Shown here: one piece after another, positions 1-12,425 of the stretch
Layout: each line of letters opens with the position of its first letter
How positions within the stretch are numbered: the first letter of the stretch is position 1
Notes under the pieces: generated by a model
Told to the model about the DNA's origin: nothing
The model's input: the letters and a program-made list of their open reading frames with translations, nothing else
The model's database searches: none
Program-made: the position numbers and the translations under genes
Source of the DNA: Paulownia fortunei
Lineage: Eukaryota > Streptophyta > Magnoliopsida > Lamiales > Paulowniaceae
Assembly: GCA_019321725.1 (NCBI GenBank)
Contig: CM033120.1
Location: 9,367,694 to 9,431,693, forward strand
Length of the DNA stretch: 64,000 nt
Direction of reading: 5' to 3'

Positions 1-594
1 ACACTCTTCTCTATCATTGTCACGCTCCACTTATTTAAAAGGACTCAACCTCGAGGCCAAATCAAATCCCAAAGCCATAAAAAAAAAACCCAACACAACT
101 AAACTTATTGTCAATTCAATCTCTAAATGAAACTTCACCATATTCCAATAAAAAGCTCAAATGCTGAAAAGAAAACAATATCTAGATTTACAAAACAATA
201 CCAATATAACTAAACAACAACATATATTCATTAGTGTCATTTATAAACAACTATAATAAGCTTTTTTCAAATTCAAAACGATTCAAATTGATTTTTCGAG
301 AACAAGTGTCATTATAATACGGATTTTGCAATGTGCATCATGAGCATATATTAGTATAACTTATCAAAAAATTTAGTGATCAATCGAAAATTAAAACGAA
401 TTGATGATCAATGAACTTTGATATTATTGATGCCAACCACCTTACATCCCCAAAATAGATAAAGCCACACTGCCTTATCTCTCCTTATAAGAAGCTACTT
501 TACCTAATAGAAATTCTTATCCAAGGCACATGCTAAAAGCCTATGATTCCACAGCCAAAAATGGCATCTGATGTGCACTAAGGAGGAAGGGGCC
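1..594. other. AT-rich flank with light-promoter-like motifs
   Basis: No convincing gene lies here. Between about 455 and 500 there are GATAA-type boxes on both strands and a TATA-like stretch (486-490), roughly 105 bases before an ATG in a good plant start context (595). These are weak motifs in AT-rich DNA and support a promoter only if the ATG downstream proves real. Confidence 0.2.
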
Positions 595-696
595 ATGGCG
601 ACTCAAGGACCAATTGACAAGTCCGCCGCTATTGTTCAACGGTCTCGTATGTACACTCGAGCAAGTTTGGATTCAACTGAATCGAGATTGATATAA
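595..696 (+). CDS. Short ORF, possible orphan first exon
   Basis: The ATG lies in the context GGGGCCATGGCG, close to the plant translation-start consensus, and opens a 33-codon frame beginning MATQGPIDKSAAIVQRS. A GTATGT sequence at about 647, a strong 5' splice-site consensus, could end an exon after roughly 17 codons. The base composition is more balanced than the flanks. I do not recognise the product. No downstream exon is visible before the inverted-repeat element at about 0.9 kb, so this may be the severed 5' end of a gene or a chance ORF. Confidence 0.15.
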   Translation: MATQGPIDKSAAIVQRSRMYTRASLDSTESRLI

Positions 697-886
697 AATA
701 GAATGAAATAAAACTTAAGTACAGTTCTTTTGAGAAACATTCAAATTTCCATACAAGAGAAATCAAGAATTGTAGTAGTATTTTAAATATTTTGCTGAAA
801 CCTAATACAATATACGACAATTGAGCTCTATATGTATATATAATCCGAAAGTACTACCATAAAGTTTTATATGTATTCATAGTGCT

Positions 887-2025
887 CAACAACACCCCTT
901 GAGCTTGATTTTATGTTGCATTTGTCCTTGAACTTATCGAGGTAACAATTATCCCATGAATCAAATTTAAATTTAATATTTCGATAAAATTGCCCTTAAT
1001 AAAATGAATTTAGATAGTTTTTAGTATATTTTGAATATTTTACCTCAATTTCGATTTTACATTCTTTATTAATTAGAAAAAATATTTTAATTATATTATT
1101 TTAAAAAATAATTAGTAACTTAAGTAATTCAAATTTTAAAAAATTATAGTAATAAATAAGTATAATAAATACACAAAAATATTAAACATAAAAAATATTT
1201 TGACTATTGAATTCAAAATAAAGTATTAACTATTTAATCTGAATGAATTCTAAACTCTTTTGGACAAAGATGAATAAGATTATTTTTGTATACTTAATTT
1301 TGATATACATATTTAAATTATTGATAATTTATATTTTCAATATATGATATATATAATGTTTAAACTATAAAAGGAAAATATAATACAACGTATTTTTGGG
1401 TAATATTTAAATATTTTTAACAATGTATGCTCGAATAACATGATTTAGAATCCAAAACATCAGAATAAAACTAACTGGATGTGTTTTCATTTTGTTTCAT
1501 GAATCATATTGAGTATTCATTAAATGAGACGATTTACTAACGTTATGTTTTGGACCAAGAACTTTGTCCCAAAAAAAAATAAAAAAATAAAAGGAGAAGT
1601 ATAATATATATATATATATATACATATATCAAAATTAAGTTTACAAAAATATACTTATTCGTCTTTATCCAAAAGAGTTTAAAATTCATTTAGATTAAAT
1701 ATTTAATACTTTGTTCTAATTCAAATAATAAAATTATTTTTCATGTTTAATATTTTTTGTATATTTATTATACTCAATTATTACTTTAGTTTCATAAAAT
1801 TTGAATTACTTGAGTTATTAATTAATTTTTTTTCGAAAAAAAATATATTTTAAAATATTTTTTCCAAATTTAAATTCAAAATTGGGATATAAATATTTAA
1901 AATATACTAAAAACTATATAAATTAATTTTATTAAGAATATATTTGTCCAAACATTAAATTTAAATTTGATTTAAGGGATAAATGTTATCTTGACAAGTT
2001 TGGGGGTGTTATTGTATTTTGTCCT
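887..2025. mobile_element. Foldback element with long inverted arms
   Basis: Two imperfect inverted arms can be followed from about 945-1312 and 1618-1985. For example, the left TTAGTATATTTTGAATATTT pairs with the reversed right arm, and AAACTCTTTTGGA occurs in both. Outer ends near 887 and 2025 share an ACACCCC motif (GGGGTGTTATTGTA on the right). The spacer of roughly 300 bases is AT-rich and non-coding. There is no transposase. Long terminal inverted repeats of this kind fit a non-autonomous Mutator-like or foldback element, but I could not fix a target-site duplication. Confidence 0.6.
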
Positions 2026-2590
2026 TTTATTAATTACCAAAAGGTTAATTGCGCGGATGCGAGCTGGACTCCTTCTGCTAAGGTGAAAATAATAAATGAG
2101 GTTCCAAACTAAACATTTACGACTTCAACAAAAAGTGGCTTGGACTAATTTACTGATTAAACCAACGACATATACCTAGTCAACTAAACAATATAATCAT
2201 ACCACATTGTTTCACAATCAAGCGGGGAAAACAATGATTCGAATTTTCAGCGTGGCATTTATTTTCAATAATTTTATAAAATTGCTTGCAAAAGAAATTA
2301 TGATTTTCAATAGACATGTTAAATAACATAAACTAAAAATTTTAGGTTGAAATATATTCAATATCTCAGTCAAAGAATTTCATAAACTCAAAACTATATT
2401 AGAATCGCTACATAATTTGCAGTAGAGTTAAAAAAATTTTACAAACATAAATACACATAAAAAATATGAAACTCTTTTTTTAAACTCTAAAATAGTTGTT
2501 TTAGTTAAATTTATACTTTAAAACATGATGATTAGGATTGTTTACCAATTCTCAGCACTGAAACTGTAGTCAATCTGGTAGTTCCAATAT
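2026..2590. other. Non-coding AT-rich spacer
   Basis: No ORF with coding character or recognisable repeat is visible between the foldback element and the CACTA element. Confidence 0.5.
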
Positions 2591-2639
2591 AACTACAACA
2601 AAAAGAGGAAATAGAGTCGAAATTTTAATTACGACAACT

Positions 2640-3245
2640 GATTTTCATTGCTAAGATAACTAAGAATTGATCAAAAACCATCGTTAAGTATGATTAAAAT
2701 ATTAGAGACGACATGAAGTACATCGTCGCTAACTTTAAATTTATATTTATTTTATTTTTCACAAATGTTAGCGACTAAATTTTTTGAATGTCGTTGCTAA
2801 AATTGTATATTAACGGTAATTTTGTGGAAGTGTAGTCGCTAACTTTAAAAAATATATAAATTTATATTTGTTTTCCTATTTTAGCGATGAAGATAGTAAA
2901 TTTCATCGTTAAAGTTAAAAAAAATAATTTTTTTTAGTTTTCATAGCATTTTGCAATGATTTTTACATTCCGTAGCTAAGTTTTTTGAAACTTAGTGATG
3001 ACATTCCTATTAATGTCACTAAAAGTGATTTAATTTTTATTTTTAAAAATTTTTCTTGTCTTATCGATGAGTTTTTGAAGTTGTCGTCGCTAAGTGTTAA
3101 CGTTAGCGATGATGTTTTGCATGTCGTCGTTAAGTGTTATTTAATTTTTATTTTTAATAAATATATTAGCGATGACTTGCGAAAGATTCATCACTAACAT
3201 ACAGGTTAGCGACGATGTGCCTCTGATTCGTTGCTAACATATCGG
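2640..3245. repeat. Left subterminal repeat cluster of CACTA copy 1
   Basis: There are many degenerate copies of TTAGCGACGAT / ATCGTCGCTAA in both orientations. In En/Spm-like elements such clusters bind the TNPA-type protein. The AT-rich filler between copies is non-coding; the short ORF at 2985-3197 is a by-product of these repeats. Confidence 0.7.
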
Positions 3246-3289
3246 GTTTTAACTTTTCCCTTTTTCCTTTCTTCTTCGATTGAAAACCC

Positions 3290-3615
3290 TCATCTCTCTC
3301 TCTTCTCTTTGTCCCTCACACGCCACCGCCTCCGTGATCTTCCACTGCCACTGCCACCACCCCGCGCAGTAGCTGCCTGGTACAATACTTTCCTCGACCA
3401 CTGTCTCTCCCACAGCCACAGCTCGTTGACCCCTATTCCACCTCCGTGATCTTCCACCACCACCACCCCGTGAGCAGCCGCCTGGTACATCACCATCACT
3501 CCCATAGCCACCGTCGCTCTGCAACCACAACTCCTGCTCTACCGAATCTATCCTTTTCCACAACCACCACCACCGCTGCGAGCAGCCGCCGTCTGGTACG
3601 CCACCTTCCTATGCT
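3290..3615. repeat. GC-rich degenerate tandem block inside CACTA copy 1
   Basis: Three diverged repeats each contain a CCTCCGTGATCTTCCAC-like or CCACCACC segment followed by GCAG(T/C)(A/C)GC and CTGGTAC. Composition is strikingly GC- and CT-rich compared with the element. Translations on either strand are low-complexity (His/Ser/Pro or Gly/Arg) and look like artefacts. The block sits just inside the left subterminal region, where the transcription start of a CACTA gene would be expected, so it may be a 5' leader or a captured fragment. Confidence 0.5.
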
Positions 3616-4381
3616 ACCAACGTCTGGTATAATAATAAATTTTATTATTTATTTGTTTTTCTACTAATTATTTATTTGCTTTTTTTTGAGTGCTTCAAAG
3701 GATCATCTTGATTCAATTTAAAATTACAACAAAAACTTATAATATTAATATTTATTAGGAAAAAAAAGCAGTAATTTTTAGTACTCCAATTGAAAATTAA
3801 AAGTCAGGGTGCCATTTAATTGAAGTGTTCAAGCTATGATTATTTGAAAATTAAAACCCTTAATTTCATTAAGATGAAGACGATGACACTGAATTAGAGA
3901 GTAATGAAGAAGAGCAAATATTTCTATCGGAGGATGATACTGACTAATCTGATGGTATCAACTATTAACTTTAATTTTACTTCATTTTGCTAAGTATTTT
4001 TACTTATTTAGCTCCATTGAACAATATGCTAGTTATTGGATTTTCAACCTAATTATGATTTCACATATCATTATTGAAGAGTTATACCAAATTTGAATAT
4101 TACTTAGTTGTTGTAACTACCTTAGTTGTTCTAATCTGCTGATCATTTTAAACAAAATGTTAGATATATAAATTTTGTTGCATGGTCTCATTAAATGTTT
4201 GGCATTTATATCCTTTGATTGAGTTTAATAAATAATTTTTCTTATTTTCAGGCACTCGTTAGCAGTTGCTGCACCATCTGATTTGTCTTTTTAGTATAGC
4301 CGGATAGTAAGTTTTTTAAATAACTTAAATAAAAATTGCATTAATTGTTATATATCTGACCAGATGTTTGTCTTTTGTAGG

Positions 4382-6095
4382 TATGCCTCCTAAACGGATT
4401 GAGGATCAACCCGTTATTGATCCAACTTCCACATACATGCATATGGAGGGTACATATGATGATTTGTTTCACTTTATAAATATTTTTTATTATTTTTGTT
4501 ATATAATAATTATGTTGACAATAATCTAACACTTTTGTTAATGTTTTGCACTCCTACACCAAATAAACGTAGAGAGACACGACCAACATATGGAGATAGG
4601 CTCAGACGCCAGTTAGAATCCGGGAAAAATATCCCCCTCACATTTCACAAGTGTCATGGTCGTCCTATAGGGACAAATGCAACATCTTTTATGACCAAAC
4701 TCGATATTGCCGTGAAGAAGTTTGCACTACTACAAGTGACTGATTGGAGAAAGATTACAGAGGAGCAAAAATGGCCTATTTTTGATCTATTATTGGTTAG
4801 TATAAGTATTCAAATTGTATTTATCAGTTTAAGTTCTATTTTATATGTTAAATGTTGAAAATTCTTTTGTTTTTCTTTATAGGATATATTTACTGTAAAC
4901 TTTGGTACAGGACTAGAGTCGGTTAGGAATGAGGCCAATAAACTTATGATTGCCCGATACCGCGACCACCACCAAAAGATACACAAATATTACAAGAGTC
5001 TTATGCATCTATCTTGAAATGATCGATTAAAACAAATGCCAAATAATTTGTGTGAGACTTCGGTGGATTGGGAGTATTTGTGCTGATTGTTTGAGTCTAA
5101 TGAATTTAAAGTAATAGTATTTGACCTTGTTTTAGCTAAAATGGTGACTAAATGAGGTACTATGTATTGCACTTGGTCACTTTATCTACTATCACCATCT
5201 TATTCATATTTACTATTTTTTATTTCTTTACTTTGATTTATTTAAGTCTCTAGAATATTTTAGTAATTTGGTGAAAATATGAAGAACTCATATAGTTATG
5301 TAACTTAGTTAAATCTTATATTTAGTATTAATTAACTTTTTTTTTGTAGAAACGTTCATAAATCAACTCCACAAATCGTGCTAAGTTGCCATATAATCAT
5401 CGTGGAGGTACAAAGTCTTTTCTACAATATAGTAAACTATTTAGTTTCAAATTATTATTTAATTCGAATTTAATGTAATGAAATGTTATTTGCAGGCCGA
5501 TGGATCTACTAGAAAGGACCGGATCACCGTCTTTAATAAAACACACTATAGCCCTATGAAAGGCTGGATAGGAGAGAGAACTGAGAGTGCAAATGTAAGT
5601 ATTGAATACATTTAGTTGTTTTGGTCCCTAAAGATTTTTAACTATATATTTAAGTTTTTAACATATTAATTGATTTTAGGATGAGATGGTGTGACTTCGA
5701 GATGAGTACTGATAGACACAAAATCAGATTCACACAAATACCCGGGATGACGCTCACAATCTGGATGACATACAGATTGCAAATAGAGTATGTGATTAGG
5801 TCCTCGATACATATTTGGGGTACATACGTGGGCTTGGAAATGGGCCTAAACCTCTCAAGTCCACTTCTTATGATGCATCATCGTCCAAACCGACCAATGC
5901 ACAACTTAGAGAGCATTTGTAGTCCATACAGAATGAGTTGCATAGCACTAGGGCTAAATTACTAGCGATGAGGTCGACCATTATGCGATGATCCAGGTTT
6001 TTGAGAGGATAGCTTCAGGTCTACTACAGTCGCTCGTCCATCAGCCCCCATCCTCCTCAACTCCACCACCTCCACCGCCACCTCCACAGTTATAG
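4382..6095 (+). pseudogene. Transposase_24 (En/Spm TNPA-like) pseudogene
   Basis: Reading with introns from an MPPKR start at 4382, successive segments match the plant Ptta/En/Spm domain. They include HGRPIGTNATSF and VTDWRKITEEQKW (about 4650-4790), then a segment after the TTTATAG acceptor near 4882, then PYNHRGGTKSF (about 5390-5425), ADGSTRKDRITVFNK (after the acceptor at 5495) and GYIRGLGNGPKP (about 5818-5853). The C-terminus is a predicted coiled coil and ends at 6095. The frame is broken by several stops: a TGA near 5082, a TAG at 5797-5799 and others. TNPA-like proteins bind the subterminal repeats. This copy cannot make an intact protein. The exact exon edges are uncertain. Confidence 0.75.
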
Positions 6096-6339
6096 TGTAG
6101 TTTAAGTATATAATATTGTATTTTATTGTGTTTTGTTTAATGTGTAAATTAGACATTTTATTGTATATAAAATTTTATTGTGTTTAATTTGTTGAATTTT
6201 AATGATTGTTGGAAGTTTAATGGTTATGATTGTGATTATTGTTATTGAGTTGTGGCTGTTATGGGTTGAACAAGAAGTTGAAAAAATAGGTTACAAAAAT
6301 ACGGGAAAATGATTGAAATAACAAAAAATATTTAAAAAA

Positions 6340-6843
6340 AAATATTGAAAATTAGCGACGAAATTATGATCTTTCGTCGCTAAAAGGTAATCATATTGGC
6401 CACGAACAATTTGTATGTTCGTCGCTAAGTTAGCAACGAAATAAAAAATTAACCGCCAAAGTATTTTTTTTTTTGAATAATTTTGCGACGAAGATGTTAC
6501 AAATTTCATCACCATATTTTTTTATTTTAGCGATGAAGAATCTAATTCGTCGCTAATGTTAAATTATTATTTTTATTTTTTTTATTTAATGACGAAATAT
6601 TTTTCAGCAGTTCGTCTATAATAATAATATTAGCGACGAAAATTATTGTTTTACCCACAACAAAAAATCGTTGCTAACTTGATAACGAAACAGCCAATTT
6701 CATCGCTAAGTGTTGATGCGATGCTCTTATAACTTGCCAACAAATTTTGTCAAGTTAGCGACGAAAAATATTAGTTGCAAATATAACTTGCCAACAAATT
6801 TTGTCAAGTTAGCGACGAAATAAAAATCATATTTATTGTACTA
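6340..6843. repeat. Right subterminal repeat cluster of CACTA copy 1
   Basis: Alternating TTAGCGACGAA and TTCGTCGCTAA motifs mirror the left cluster. Near the end, a segment of about 40 bases containing AACTTGCCAACAAATTTTG followed by TCAAGTTAGCGACGAAA occurs twice (about 6731 and 6785). Confidence 0.7.
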
Positions 6844-7446
6844 TAATTAAGTGATTTCTATAAAATAAAAATACATGGAAAAATCAAAATATTTAATGGA
6901 TAAACTTTACATACATGGAAATTATTACCAAAATAAATTCGCATAGAAATACAGACATGTGACCCATGAGATATTTCAAGTTCTACAAACCCAAAAGCTG
7001 AAATTTTGAGCATCATAACCAACAAAAAGTTTTTATATTTAACAAATATTCAGATTTTCCATAATAATATTTGCATCTAATAATAATATACAAAGGAAAA
7101 GTCCTACATAATAAAGCAGGGCATCCTGTATTGCTAAATAGAGCGGTAGACCAAATAATACCATGCAAGCAAAAGTGGAGAAATATGAAAAGTTGCTCTC
7201 TTCCCGGACAAGAAGAGAAATTACTCTTGAGATTCTAAATTAGCATAACTCGGTATGATGCACGGAGTCATTCACAGTTATTCTTGCATTCTTTGATTGT
7301 AGAAGAATGCAAAATACATATATATTTGTAACTATTAGGCTCTTGAAAAAAATTATCCATCTTTTTAGAGAATTACATTTCAACTGTTATTATACTTAAG
7401 TTAATTACTCAATGGGTAGAAAAATCATTATTTCATAAATAGAGTA
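6844..7446. other. Spacer between CACTA and copia elements
   Basis: AT-rich DNA without a coding frame or recognisable repeat. The last bases before the copia LTR (GAGTA, 7442-7446) resemble GAGCT after the other LTR at 26865 and may be a decayed target duplication. Confidence 0.45.
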
Positions 7447-7819
7447 TGTTAGATTTTAATACAAATATGATTAACTCAATCATATAATTTAGGATCATTA
7501 TTTAAATTATCAAGAAAAGAAACTAAATACTAAATCAAAAGTGTAACTTAATCCATAATTCATATTGACGCATACATACAAGAATCCTTACCAGGTTAGC
7601 GTCTTCCACAATCAAATCTCCTTCTAGGTCAAATAAAAACCCATCAATCTTAATTTAACTAGTATTGAATCTCTACACATTATAAAACCCATACCCTATA
7701 GATATTTCTAGAGCCCAACTGATAGATCACTTATTTGACTTTATTAAATTAGATAACTTATAATATAATTGTTATTTAAATATGTAAGCCCACATTGATA
7801 AATTAAATAAAATCCAACA
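7447..7819 (-). repeat. Copia 3' LTR (antisense)
   Basis: On the minus strand it starts TGTTGGATTTTATTTAATTT and ends ATTAAAATCTAACA. It is preceded (minus strand) by AAGTGGGAGAT, the purine tract usual for plant copia elements. Compared with the LTRs at 26400 and 42991 it lacks about 90 internal bases near 7622. Confidence 0.75.
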
Positions 7820-8289
7820 ATCTCCCACTTAGGCTACATATATTACCAGAGATAATTATATTGCAAAATCTTGAATGCAGATTGAAAATGCTATTTATCC
7901 TTGAAATATCTATTTAATTACAATTTGGTCCATATCGATTAAAGCAACCTTCATTACATTTAATCATAAGTAGACTGATCAATGGTCGTAATGCTAACAT
8001 ATTCAATTATATAGATCGAGTATGGATGTGTACCATGAAAATTACATGTAATGTGATCTTAAATATATCTATTTTCAACTGGTCCTACTTTATTTTTTAT
8101 GAGATCATGCTAAACGATAATTGATTCAGAGTTTGAAAATAAACCATATTCTTTATTTTGCAGAAAATAAACCTGAATTATGTTTAAACCAAAAGAATAT
8201 CAAAACACAAACTCCCATTGGACATGTACATCATCAAATAACACAATACCTATATCAGCAGTATGCTCATAAAATACCTTAGGAGGTAA

Positions 8290-10790
8290 ACCCTTGATGA
8301 GCGAATCGAGAATTATGGAGTTTGTTTGAATATGTTCTATAAATACTTAATAACTCTAAATTCTTTCTTTATTTAACAACAAGAAACTTGATGTTTATGT
8401 GCGTTGATATCGAAGTACGTTTGTTGTTATTGAAATATGATAAGGTCGATTTATTATCACAACTCCAATACCATCCATAATGTGCAACCCAGTGATAAAG
8501 TTACGCAGCCATATTTTAAGATCAGATGCCTTATAATCGGTTATGAACTCAACTGCTATGGTGGAAGGAGCTATGAGTGTCTCCTTAGCACTTTTTCAAG
8601 AAATAGCTCTTCCAACTAGCAACTAAGTATAATCTAAAGTGGATCTATGACTGTATAAGCATCCATTAAAATCAAAATCATAATACCAAATGATCTAATT
8701 TCTGATTAGTGAGCATATAATCTGATTTCTGATAAGTGAGCATATAATCTAATTTCTGATAAGTGAGCATATAGCCTTTTATTCTCTATAAACACCATAT
8801 AACCCCTTTTGGCTGCTTTCCAAATGATCCATTCTAGGGTTACTTATTATCTACCTAATGTTCCTACTATGCACAACATCTCTATATGTATACACACTTG
8901 AGCATACAAAAGACTTACTATAGCTCACACATAAGGAATCTTTTGCGTCTATTTAACTTAAAACTCATTCTTGAGGCACTGAATGTGATTGAACTTGTCT
9001 CCCTTAGCGTTAAGATTATCTCCTACTGAACCTATGGTATATACAATTATCAACTTTATTTACCTCAAACCATAATGAGATAATAACTTGATGAAAATTT
9101 TAATACCATTGATAGGAAGCCTGATTGAGACCACAAATGAATTTCTTAAGTTTGCATATCATTCCTCTTTGAATCTTTGAATACAATTGTTTTTAGTTGC
9201 ACCATATATATTATTTCATCAATGTCGTCATTTAGAAACGCAGTCTTTACATCCATCTAATGTAGTTTTAAATTAAAATGAGCCACAAATGCCATTATGA
9301 TCCTAAAGAGTATTAGTAAGTCTCTTTTCTAAGTAAAATCCATGGCAACTAGATGAGCCTTATAGCTCTCAACATCGCATTTTAATCTCTCTTGATCTGA
9401 AATATTCATTTGCATCCAATGGGTTTCGCACTTTTAAGCAATTTGATGAGATCCCAAAAATCATTATTTTTCATGGATTTCATCTTATCCTTCATGGCAT
9501 CTGGTTTTGAGGTTGTTGAGTTTTTAGTTTAGGAACAACTTATTTATTTGGAAAGGGAGCTCATCTTCAAAGACAATGTCCCTAATTTTATCTCCCTTCT
9601 AAACTTGACTTCCTCAAGAAAGTTCACATTTTCCATCTCAAAATAACTTAACCAAGGGATCATAAAACTTGAAATCTCTTGAGCATTTAGCGCACCCAAC
9701 AAAGTGACATCTTAAAAATCCTAAATCCAGTTTCCTTTCATTTGGCCTGAAGACCTTACCTTAGCTGGACAACCCCAAATATGAAAATGCTTTGTATTAG
9801 GCTTTTTGCATATCTACAGTCCAAAAGGGATTTTAGCTACCACTTTGATTGGAACCTTATTAAAATGTATGTTATAGACTTTAGGTGCTTCTCCAAAGTG
9901 ATTTTGGATAAAGAAGAATGACTAATCAAAATTCTTATCGTGTTTTTAAGTGTTCTGTTTCATGTGTTTTATACTATATGAACTGGTATCCAATATTTCA
10001 TTATATGAGGCAATTGTATTCAAAGATTATCACCAATGATGAAGAATGAGTAACAATAATATTTGTATCTTGAAAGTTGAAAATTTATTATTTCCAAATA
10101 AATAAGAATAACTGAATTTGTCCAAACTCATTCATAATTTATCTAAATGATATTGTATGTCTATTCTAAATTTAAGAATAACCAACCATTAATGATAATC
10201 TAAAAACCATGCATTGACATACTTATATGAGTAGTAAAACCAAAATTTACCCACCAAATGTGTCTAGGTATAAAACTAAATTAACAGTATAACAAACTAA
10301 AGTGAGAATCAAACCCTAACACGCTATGTGACACACTTGGGACATTCACTTTTTCATATTCTTGCAGAAGTAACAGGTAAATTCCTGATCATGTTTATTT
10401 TGCAATTTCTATTTGTGGTGTCCCAATTGCAACTTACTTTCTTTTATCTTGAGGCATAGTTGCTAGGTGAGTACTTTTAATTTTTTTCTTGCTCAAACCT
10501 TTCTTTATCTTTCACAGTGAGATATGAACTCATTAAGAGTCCATTTGTCCGTTAGGATATTCCCACTCACTTTAAATTGAGCATATTGTGCACGAAGAGA
10601 AATAAAACCATATGCACGAGCATGTCTTCATACAAATCTAACTTTAGTACCTTTTATAAGCGAGATTAAATATTTCCATAATGTACTCGCTTATGTTTCT
10701 TTCCTTTATATCTTACTAAACAAGATTAGAAAAAAGGGTACTTGTTTCAACCAATATTTTTAAGAAACTTTTAGTATTACCTTTGATCGG
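8290..10790 (-). pseudogene. Copia gag-pol remnant (RNase H, RT, integrase, zinc knuckle)
   Basis: Minus-strand readings, all interrupted by stops and frameshifts, give recognisable copia pieces. These are the RNase H end, including an NFITGLHIMDGI stretch near 8480-8510; RT with MDVKTAFLNDDIDEIIYMVQ near 9190-9260; the integrase C-terminus, including FRPNERKLDLGF near 9720-9760; and a gag zinc knuckle beginning CYFCK near 10360. The closest match is the Tnt1/sireless copia type. No domain is intact. Confidence 0.7.
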
Positions 10791-10795
10791 TTGTC

Positions 10796-10800
10796 GTAAG
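10796..10800. repeat. Target-site duplication GTAAG (left)
   Basis: The five bases match 22828-22832 exactly and flank the TG...CA LTR ends. This fixes the insertion boundaries of the 12-kb gypsy element. Confidence 0.85.
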
Positions 10801-12410
10801 TGTTACAACTTTAAGGTTGCAAACCCAAGTGTAGGTTGTAGTAAGTAATAAATTTTTCATGAGTCCGAGGTCGATCCATAGGAAAGTTGTTTGAAGAATT
10901 CAAGTTTATATTTTTAAAAAGATGGAGTTTATGTGAATCAAACTGTATAAACAATTAATGTATGATATAACTAAAGAAAAATTGAAGTAATAAAAGTATT
11001 GAGGATTAGGGATCCACTCTTGAGTTTTGGATAGAGAAATAGTTATTTATTATTTTTACTTCTATTAATTGCCACAATTGGAATCCATACATAATGAAGG
11101 TTCCAATGGGAAGATATTATTAAGTAACTCATGCAATAAGGTAATCATGATATTGTCTTACTATTGCAAATTATCTCTTAACGTCAATACTTATTTATGA
11201 GATCAATCATTTATGTACACCTTTGTCAACAATAAATCAAGGTTTCACATTAGCAGTCGGTGGGGTAAAACCGTACAATAAGCTAAATGAACCCAAGTAT
11301 TTATTGTGCCATTGGAGATACATAAATCAAGAATCACCACAAAACAAGTAGGGTTTAGATCAAAAATAAAAATAATAATACAACATACTTAAACAATTTC
11401 TACCCTTATAACCATTTCTCTTCCTCCATCAAGAGATTCACCCTTTTTTTTCAACAAAATAAAATTTAGAAAGACATAATAAAAGTAACGAAGACTAAAA
11501 ATATAAGAGAAACTAGAGAATGCATTTCTATTACTACTAGAAAACTTACAATACTAGAAAACATACAAACTAGATAACTTAGCCTAAAGAAACCCTCTAC
11601 CCCCTCTTCTTACAAGCTTAATACATGGCCGATTTATAGTACTTGGAGTAAGTTAGATGCCAAACAAATAATGGAGGGGTTAATCAAGTGGTATGCTAGT
11701 TGCCAAGAGTTGGTAAGTTGTTACACAAATTTCTCATCCACTGAATTAAATTATATTTTTCGGTTAGATACAGCCAGATTTTGAAGATATGTGAAGAATC
11801 AAAATTATAAATCTTTCAGCGTTGATATATTTTCATATATATTTTATCAAATTTGGTGGTCGGATGAAGGAGATATGGTCAAATTACCGAGTCATATCCA
11901 AGAGCCACCCTTTAACATCAGCAGCACTTTTCAGCCTATGATTTTACCATTTCAACACATTTTCACACAATCTTGTCTTCAGAAAACTTGTTTATTTATA
12001 TTTTAGGTATAACATATCCGAATTTCAGCCCAAAATAAATTTGGGCTCAAGATATATAACCAAATTGGTAAAATAAGTTAATACTGGGCTGAACTTTGAT
12101 CCGAATTTTGGTGATCCATTTTGTGCAATACTTGGATGAATTTTATGCTATCATCAAAACTGAATTAGGCTGAGCTTCCAACATAAAAGTTGTACCTCTA
12201 TCTCTTATATTTCAAATAAAATAAGCTTCAGGTCCATAGGGCTTTTGATCATAAAGTTATGCTCAAATTACAAAAACTGCACAAGTTTGGAAACATGCTT
12301 CTATTTATTCCCTAACACAAAACATTAATAAAATAATAATATTAAAAAGAATAAAGCAAGAAAAGTATAAAGAATTTGATATAAAAATATATCAAAATAT
12401 GCACTTATCA
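10801..12410 (-). repeat. Gypsy 3' LTR (antisense)
   Basis: This 1610-bp LTR starts (minus strand) TGATAAGTGCATATTTTGAT and ends GTTGTAACA. It aligns along its full length with 21216-22827. In the 88 bases at 10801-10888 I count eight differences from the partner, all transitions. Confidence 0.9.
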
Positions 12411-12425
12411 AATTCCCCCACACTT
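12411..12425 (-). promoter_or_regulatory. Polypurine tract
   Basis: On the minus strand this reads AAGTGTGGGGGAATT directly before the TGATAAG start of the 3' LTR, the usual position and composition of the plus-strand primer of plant gypsy elements. Confidence 0.8.

Larger units (their letters stand above)
2591..6843 (+). mobile_element. CACTA (En/Spm) DNA transposon, copy 1, degenerate
   Basis: The left end reads AACTACAACAAA, one base off the CACTACAACAAA end seen intact (as its complement) on the second copy at 49792. The right end is degenerate (TTTATTGTACTA). Both flanks are packed with the subterminal motif TTAGCGACGAA / TTCGTCGCTAA in both orientations, the arrangement typical of CACTA elements. 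The interior holds a spliced Transposase_24-type pseudogene (4382-6095) and a GC-rich repeat block. The main transposase (TNP2 type) is absent, so the element could only have moved with help in trans. The 3-bp target duplication is not clear (TAT left, TAA right). Confidence 0.8.

Noticed and set aside
3249..3667. Overlapping ORFs on both strands
   Set aside because: They are low-complexity translations of the GC-rich tandem block inside the CACTA element.
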